Source: Amycolatopsis mediterranei | GTDB lineage: Bacteria > Actinomycetota > Actinomycetes > Mycobacteriales > Pseudonocardiaceae | Length of the DNA stretch: 64,000 nucleotides | Assembly: GCF_026017845.1 (NCBI RefSeq) | Contig: NZ_CP100416.1 | Span: forward strand, 2,784,874-2,848,873 | Direction: 5' to 3' | Shown: piece by piece, positions 58,933-64,000 of the stretch | Layout of the letters: each line of letters starts with the position of its first letter | Numbering within the stretch: the stretch's first letter is position 1 | The notes under the pieces: model-generated | Databases searched by the model: none | Seen by the model: only the letters and a program-made list of their open reading frames with translations | What the model was told of the DNA's origin: nothing | Program-made: the position numbers and the translations under genes

Positions 58933-60108
58933 TCAGTCTGAGGGTGGATTCCGGGTCGTCCCTTCGGTGGACCCGCGACCCCGAGCTGCGCTGGGTGCCG
59001 GTTCCGGCGCGCTCGGTGACGAGCCGTCCTCTTCGGACGCCTCGGACGCCTCGTGACCGTTGTCGGTGACGTCTTCGGCGTGCGGGCGCCGCAGCGGCGT
59101 GGTCGAGCGGTCCCACAGCTTGCGGCCCTCCTCCGTGCGCAGCCGCTCGGAGGCGCGTTCCATCTCGAGCCGCCGCCACTTGCGCCGCTGCCGCCGCGTC
59201 GCCTTGGCCGGCCACAGTTCCTGGATCGCGCTGTTGAAGTACGCGCCGCCGACCACGGCCAGCCCGATGAAGAACATCAGCAGCAGGAACGCGATCGGCG
59301 CGGCCAGCGCGCCGTAGGTGTAGCCGGTCTTGGTGATCCAGTTCAGGTAGACGCGCAGGCCGACCGAGGAGAGCAGGAACACGACCATGGCGAGCACCGC
59401 GCCCGGCAGCCCGCGGTGCCACGGCAGCTTCCGCGGCAGCGCGAGCTTGTACAACGTGGTCAGCGCGAGGGTGATCATCGCCCCGAGGGCCGGGAAGTAC
59501 AGCGCGCTCACCCACGACGTCACGGTCGGGCGCCACGCGGTCGGGAAGAACTCCGGCAGCAGGTCCGGGCCGATCGCCAGCAGCGGCAGCCCGACCACCA
59601 GGATCACCAGGCCGCACAGGTAGAGCAGGAGCGCGAAGATCCGCTGCCAGACGTCGTTGCGGACGCCGTACTGGTCGTGGGCGACGGTGATCGCGTCCAC
59701 GAACGACGACATCGCCGACGAACCCGCCCAGAGCGAGATGAGGAAACCGACCGACACGATCTCGCCCTTGCCGACGGTGAGGATGCTGTTCACGGTCGGT
59801 TCGATGATGTCGTGCACGGCGTTGGCGCTGAAGACCGTCCGGCAGAAGCCGATGATCCGGTCGTGCACCGCGGCGACCACGTCCTGCCCGAACCACTCGC
59901 CGACGAAGCCCAGGCTGCCCAGCAGGCCGAGCAGCAGCGGCGGCAGCGACAGCGTCTGCCAGAAGGCCGCCTCGGCGGCCTCGGAGAAGATGTTGCCTTC
60001 CCAGGCCTTGGCGAACGTGCGCGTGACGAGCCGCCACGGCCCCTTGCGGGCCACCTTCGTCGCTGCGGACGGCTGCACCTCACCCATGACGTGTCCAGCA
60101 TGGTCCAT
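58933..60108 (-). CDS. YihY/BrkB-family membrane protein
   Basis: A 391 aa protein with about six membrane helices (FSEAAEAAFWQTLSLPPLLLGLLG, later GYTYGALAAPIAFLLLMFFIGLAVVGGAYFN in parts) and a long charged cytoplasmic tail from about residue 305, rich in Arg/Lys then Glu/Ser/Pro. The ATG at 60087 is an alternative start. A shorter relative lies at 30707. Function unknown. Confidence 0.82.
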   Translation of the reverse strand: MDHAGHVMGEVQPSAATKVARKGPWRLVTRTFAKAWEGNIFSEAAEAAFWQTLSLPPLLLGLLGSLGFVGEWFGQDVVAAVHDRIIGFCRTVFSANAVHDIIEPTVNSILTVGKGEIVSVGFLISLWAGSSAMSSFVDAITVAHDQYGVRNDVWQRIFALLLYLCGLVILVVGLPLLAIGPDLLPEFFPTAWRPTVTSWVSALYFPALGAMITLALTTLYKLALPRKLPWHRGLPGAVLAMVVFLLSSVGLRVYLNWITKTGYTYGALAAPIAFLLLMFFIGLAVVGGAYFNSAIQELWPAKATRRQRRKWRRLEMERASERLRTEEGRKLWDRSTTPLRRPHAEDVTDNGHEASEASEEDGSSPSAPEPAPSAARGRGSTEGTTRNPPSD

Positions 60109-60331
60109 CCGTGCTGATTTGGCTCGTCACACCCCCTGCGGCCGGGCGTGTCGGCGAACGTCACCCGTGCCGGTGCCGGGAACTGTCGGACCCGGCCGGT
60201 AGACTCGCCCCAGTGCCCTCACCGCAGTCGCCGACCGGTCAATGCCGCAGAAGTCGGTACCACAGTGAGGGTTTTCGCACGTCACAGCACTTGAGGCAGT
60301 CGAGGCAGTTGAGCGAGGGGGAGGACCGGCG

Positions 60332-62068
60332 ATGACGGAGACGCAGCTCGGGGCGCCTCCCGCGGAGAAGGACTCGACCGCGCGCCCGCTGCGGGCGTGG
60401 CAGCGGCGGGCGCTCACCAAGTACCTGACGCGCAAGCCCAAGGACTTCCTCGCGGTGGCGACGCCGGGGGCCGGCAAGACGGTGTTCGGCCTGCGGATCG
60501 CCGCGGAGCTGCTCAGCGACCGCACGATCGAAGCGGTCACCATCGTCACCCCGACCGAGCACCTCAAGCACCAGTGGGCGGCCTCGGCCGCGGCGGCCGG
60601 CATCGCCATCGACTCGAACTTCCGCAACACCACCGGCGTCACCTCGTCCGACTACAACGGCGTCGCGCTGACGTACGCGCAGGTCGCGGCGCACCCGACG
60701 CTGCACCGGGTGCGCACGGAGAACCGCAAGACGCTGGTCATCCTCGACGAGATCCACCACGGCGGCGACGCGAAGTCCTGGGGCGACGCGATCCGCGAGG
60801 CGTTCACCCCGGCCGTGCGGCGGCTGTCGCTGACCGGCACCCCGTTCCGGTCCGACGACTCGGCCATCCCGTTCGTGACGTACGAGCCGGACGCGGGCGG
60901 CTTCCAGCGCAGCAAGGCCGACCATTCGTACGGCTACGCGGACGCGCTGGCCGACGGCGTGGTCCGGCCGGTCGTCTTCCTGGCGTATTCGGGCGAGGCC
61001 TCCTGGCGCACGAGCGCGGGGGAGGAGTTCACCGCCCGGCTCGGCGAGCCGCTGACCGCGGAGCAGAACGCCCGGGCCTGGCGCACGGCGCTCGACCCGG
61101 CGGGCGAGTGGATCCCGGCGGTGCTGCAGGCCGCCGACACGCGGCTGTCGCAGGTCCGCCAGAGCGTCCCGGACGCCGGTGGCCTGGTGATCGCGACCGA
61201 CCAGGAGTCGGCGCGGGCGTACGCGAAGATCCTGGAACGCCTCTCCGGGGAGATGCCGACGCTGGTCCTGTCGGACGACCCGAAGGCCTCGGGGCGGATC
61301 AAGGAGTTCTCGGAGACGAACGAGCGCTGGATCGTGGCGGTCCGGATGGTCTCCGAAGGCGTCGACGTCCCGCGGCTGGCGGTGGGCGTGTACGCGACGA
61401 GCGCGTCGACCCCGTTGTTCTTCGCCCAGGCGATCGGCCGGTACGTGCGGGCGCGCAAGAAGGGCGAGACGGCGAGCGTGTTCCTGCCGTCGGTGCCGGT
61501 GCTGCTGGAGCTGGCCAGCGAGCTGGAGGCCCAGCGCGACCACGTGCTCGGCAAGCCGCACCGGGAGAAGGAAGGCTGGGAGGACGAGCTCCTGGCCCAG
61601 GCCAACCGCACCGAGGACGAGCCGGGCGAGGAGGAGAAGGCGTTCACCTCGCTGGGCGCCTCGGCCGAGCTCGACCAGGTCATCTACGACGGCAACTCGT
61701 TCGGCACGGCGGTGTTCTCCGGCTCGGACGAAGAGCAGGAGTACCTGGGCTTGCCGGGACTGCTGGAGCCGGACCAGGTGCGGGCGCTGCTGCGGAAGCG
61801 GCAGGAAGAGCAGATCGCCGACGAGAAGCGCCGCAAGCCGGCCAAGGAGGAAGCCCCGCCGCCGACGGCCCGCCCGCAGTCGGTCAGCGAGCGGCTCGGT
61901 GCGTTGCGCAAGGAGCTGAACGCGCTGGTGGGGATGTACCACCACCGGACGAAGAAGCCGCACGGCGCGATCCACAACGAGCTGCGGCGGGTCTGCGGCG
62001 GCCCGGTGACCGCCATGGCGACCGTCGAGCAGCTCGAAGAGCGGATCGTCACGCTGCGGTCCTGGTGA
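60332..62068 (+). CDS. DEAD/DEAH-box helicase (SF2, XPB-like)
   Basis: A 578 aa superfamily 2 ATPase: Q-like LRAWQRRAL, Walker A ATPGAGKTVFGL, Walker B DEIHH, motif III LTGTPFR, motif V-like VSEGVDVPRLAVGVYAT and motif VI QAIGRYVRARK. A C-terminal extension (about 440-578) with acidic and basic helices is shared by actinobacterial members. It probably acts in DNA repair or RNA metabolism; no partner is next to it. Confidence 0.87.
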   Translation: MTETQLGAPPAEKDSTARPLRAWQRRALTKYLTRKPKDFLAVATPGAGKTVFGLRIAAELLSDRTIEAVTIVTPTEHLKHQWAASAAAAGIAIDSNFRNTTGVTSSDYNGVALTYAQVAAHPTLHRVRTENRKTLVILDEIHHGGDAKSWGDAIREAFTPAVRRLSLTGTPFRSDDSAIPFVTYEPDAGGFQRSKADHSYGYADALADGVVRPVVFLAYSGEASWRTSAGEEFTARLGEPLTAEQNARAWRTALDPAGEWIPAVLQAADTRLSQVRQSVPDAGGLVIATDQESARAYAKILERLSGEMPTLVLSDDPKASGRIKEFSETNERWIVAVRMVSEGVDVPRLAVGVYATSASTPLFFAQAIGRYVRARKKGETASVFLPSVPVLLELASELEAQRDHVLGKPHREKEGWEDELLAQANRTEDEPGEEEKAFTSLGASAELDQVIYDGNSFGTAVFSGSDEEQEYLGLPGLLEPDQVRALLRKRQEEQIADEKRRKPAKEEAPPPTARPQSVSERLGALRKELNALVGMYHHRTKKPHGAIHNELRRVCGGPVTAMATVEQLEERIVTLRSW

Positions 62069-62615
62069 GGTCGGCCGGTTCCGGTGCCCTGTCGCCCGGC
62101 AGGCTGAAGTTCCGGTGATCACCGTCCGTCTCCGGCGGGGCGGGATCACTCCACGGCCAGGACTGTGACGCTGTGTATCCCGCTGTCACGAGCGGGCTGC
62201 CCCTCGGTCCCCCGCCGGATGGGCCTCCCGGGCACCTCATCGCCCCGATTTCGCAAGTCGGCGACCAATCGCGCCGGCGAGCGGTGGATCGGCCACGGCT
62301 TGCGCTCGGTGCACACGACCGGAGCAACCCGGCGCCCTCATGAAACATCGATGTAACTTACCGTGAGTGCTGGCGATCACATCGTCAGCGGATCTACTCT
62401 TTCCGGGCGAGGTTCAGCCCGTGTTGCCGAACCGTGTCCAATTGGTGTCATTTAATCGATCCAGCTATCTTCCCCGCAGCCGCTCAGCGGCATATGTTGT
62501 CGCCCACAACATATGCGCGATGGTGCGCCGGGCCTCCCCGGATCACCGTCCCGCGGGCCCGAAGCACACGCCGACGGCCACTCGTCACCAATGCTTGGAT
62601 CCGGAAGGAACGAGG
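62069..62615 (+). other. Long upstream region of the sugar-binding protein gene
   Basis: 547 bases with no convincing gene. The first 300 bases are GC-rich with a weak GTGATC/GATCAC pairing near 62116-62149. From about 62340 the sequence becomes AT-richer, as promoters do, and ends with a palindromic operator at 62490-62516 and the ribosome site GGAAGGAACGAGG. Confidence 0.55.
62490..62516. promoter_or_regulatory. Palindromic operator before the sugar-binding gene
   Basis: GCATATGTTGT (62490-62500) and ACAACATATGC (62506-62516) are perfect reverse complements around CGCCC. The inner GTTGT-N5-ACAAC form suits a ROK or LacI type repressor of a sugar transport operon. It is 100 bases before the ATG. 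Confidence 0.72.
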
Positions 62616-63755
62616 ATGCGCAGCAGAACCCTTACCCTCCTCGCCGCGACGGTGAGCGCCGGCCTGGCGCTGACCGCCTGTGGCACCAACAGTTCGAACA
62701 GCGGGGGCACGGGGAGCAACTCCGCTTCCTCGTCCGCCCCGGCCGCCGGTGGTGGCGCCAACGGCAAGGTCGGCGTCATCCTGCCGGAGACCGCCAGCTC
62801 GGCTCGCTGGGAGGCCTTCGACAAGCCGATGCTGCAGGCCGCCCTCGCGGCGCAGGGCTTCGACGCCGACGTCCAGAACGCCCAGGGCGACGCCCAGAAG
62901 TTCACCACGCTGGCCGACGGCTTCATCAGCTCCGGCGTCAAGGCCCTGATCATCGCCCCGTCCGACCCGGCCGTCGGTGCCGCGGTCGAGTCCAAGGCGA
63001 AGGCCGCGGGCATCCCGGTCATCGACTACGACCGCCCGAGCCTCGGCGGCAGCGCCGAGTACTACGTCTCGTTCGACAACGAGAAGGTCGGCCAGCTCCA
63101 GGGTCAGGCCATGGCCGACGCGCTGAAGGACAAGGCCGGAGCGGGTGTCGTCCAGATCGAGGGCGCCCCGACCGACAACAACGCCACGCTGTTCACCAAG
63201 GGCCAGGACTCGGTCCTCGAGCCGCTGTTCTCGGCGGGCACGCTGAAGCGGATCCAGAAGCAGCCGATCAACGACTGGGACAACCAGCTCGGCGGCACGA
63301 CGTTCGAGCAGATCTTCACCGCCAACGGCGGCAAGGTCGACGGCGTCGTCGCGGCGAACGACGGCCTGGCCGGCGCGGTCATCACCATCCTCAAGAAGAA
63401 CGGCCTCAACGGCAAGGTCCCGGTCACCGGCCAGGACGCCACCGCCGACGGCCTGATGGCGGTCATGCGCGGCGACCAGTACATGACCGTGTTCAAGCCG
63501 ATCAAGGAAGAGGCCGAGGCGACCGCGAAGCTGGCCGCCGCGCTGGCCAAGGGCGACAAGGCCGGCGCCGACGCCATCGCCAAGGGCACGCTGCACGACC
63601 CGAAGGGCAACCGCGACATCAAGTCGGTGCTGCTCACGCCGACGACGATCCTGGCGAAGGACATCAAGACCGTCGTGACCCAGGGCTACGTGAAGGCGGC
63701 CGAGATCTGCGGTGGCGACCTCGCCGCCAAGTGCACCTCGCTCGGCATCTCCTGA
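62616..63755 (+). CDS. ABC sugar transporter substrate-binding lipoprotein
   Basis: A 379 aa periplasmic-binding-protein-fold lipoprotein. Signal with lipobox LALTAC (Cys near residue 23), a Ser/Gly linker, then VGVILPETASSARWEAFDKP, IIAPSDPAVGAAVESKAKAAGIPVIDYDRP in parts, and GQDATADGLMAVMRGDQYMTVF in parts, as in xylose/ribose-type (XylF-like) proteins. The ATPase and permease genes should follow beyond the right edge. The exact sugar is not readable. Confidence 0.9.
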   Translation: MRSRTLTLLAATVSAGLALTACGTNSSNSGGTGSNSASSSAPAAGGGANGKVGVILPETASSARWEAFDKPMLQAALAAQGFDADVQNAQGDAQKFTTLADGFISSGVKALIIAPSDPAVGAAVESKAKAAGIPVIDYDRPSLGGSAEYYVSFDNEKVGQLQGQAMADALKDKAGAGVVQIEGAPTDNNATLFTKGQDSVLEPLFSAGTLKRIQKQPINDWDNQLGGTTFEQIFTANGGKVDGVVAANDGLAGAVITILKKNGLNGKVPVTGQDATADGLMAVMRGDQYMTVFKPIKEEAEATAKLAAALAKGDKAGADAIAKGTLHDPKGNRDIKSVLLTPTTILAKDIKTVVTQGYVKAAEICGGDLAAKCTSLGIS

Positions 63756-64000
63756 GCCCCCCGGGTACCGATCCGGCCAAAAGTAGGCCGCCGCCCGAGC
63801 GGAACGTAACCGTTGCTACGGGTCGATTCGGCCGTGGCTGTGGTCGGATCGGTACCGAACGGCGCAGTACCCCATGAACAGCCGGGGCGGGGCGCGCCCC
63901 CCCCCCGCGCGCGGCGGCCCCCGGCCCGCCCCCGGGCAAACCGCAACCGGGAGGGGACCCTTCAGGAGGTGAAGAGGCCCGGGCACAGATTTTATCGGCG
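63756..64000. other. Window end: inverted repeat, then odd low-complexity sequence
   Basis: GGTACCGATCCG (63764-63775) and CGGATCGGTACC (63845-63856) are perfect partners around 69 bases, a possible terminator or attenuator after the binding-protein gene. From about 63885 the sequence turns into C and G runs (a 10-base C run near 63898) and then into a stretch unlike the rest. This may be a contig end of poor quality. No gene start is seen. Confidence 0.5.

Noticed and set aside
62049..62348. A minus-strand gene of 99 codons after the helicase
   Set aside because: No ribosome site, no recognised domain, and composition of a non-coding GC-rich stretch.

Overview
The window is chromosomal DNA of a very GC-rich actinomycete, most likely Pseudonocardiaceae and Amycolatopsis-like. 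This rests on codon use, frequent GTG starts, ATGA stop/start overlaps, an M. tuberculosis-type sterol catabolism gene set with KstR-like operators, and actinobacterial families such as DUF3039, DUF3099 and SigB. I saw no tRNA, rRNA, CRISPR array, transposase or phage gene. Annotation is by reading only; family names come from recognised motifs, not database searches.

Layout. 14-3469: hsaADCB, the sterol A/B-ring cleavage operon, entering from the left. 3592-6692: a Rv1733c-like membrane protein, an Smr protein, and a desaturase/metallo-hydrolase pair. 6778-10345: a minus-strand AraC-VOC-AraC'-UvrA-like operon. 10393-12822: a LysR regulator divergent from an MFS exporter. 13185-21083: the most unusual block, in which an ECF sigma factor and its zinc anti-sigma factor sit between two gene sets. 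To the left is a five-gene overlapping operon (PF03640 lipoprotein, DUF4142 membrane protein, di-heme ferric-reductase-like membrane protein, ferredoxin, FAD reductase). To the right are a DUF1996 secreted protein with a Q/N-rich insert and a two-domain PF03640 lipoprotein. Both flanking sets carry the same promoter-like sequence, TGAACC-N16-CGTATCCCC. 21084-21928 is an 845-base gap packed with covarying hairpins and a 21-bp tandem array.

21929-26607: a double AsnC-type regulator, M20 and amidohydrolase-type enzymes, and an alpha/beta hydrolase. 26662-38572: the second sterol block, with fadA5 divergent from cyp125, then DUF35-ltp4-ltp3, then echA19 divergent from fadD19, then a nitronate monooxygenase-like gene. 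Five KstR-like boxes lie here. With hsaADCB the set indicates growth on cholesterol or C24-branched plant sterols: CYP125 oxidises the side chain, FadD19/EchA19/Ltp3/Ltp4 and FadA5 shorten it, and HsaABCD open the rings. 38624-45376: a secreted trypsin-like protease, permease, GntR regulator, two paralogous lipoproteins, a secreted protein with a possible promoter of the same ECF type, and class I fumarase. 45377-46020: a gene-free stretch of long palindromes. 46021-55568: sigB, dtd, a methyltransferase, a second M20 hydrolase, psuGK, an HD hydrolase, a Spo0M-like protein and small conserved actinobacterial genes. 55696-63755: an RND exporter, a BrkB-like protein, a helicase and a sugar-binding lipoprotein whose transporter partners would lie beyond the right edge.

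Two sequence-level themes cut across the genes. First, 21-bp-periodic repeats with an ACGCGT or CACGCGA core sit directly at gene 3' ends at four sites, three of them between convergent genes. Second, an 11-bp palindrome TCCAC(A/T)GTGGA recurs eight times, in coding sequence forcing rare Thr codons.
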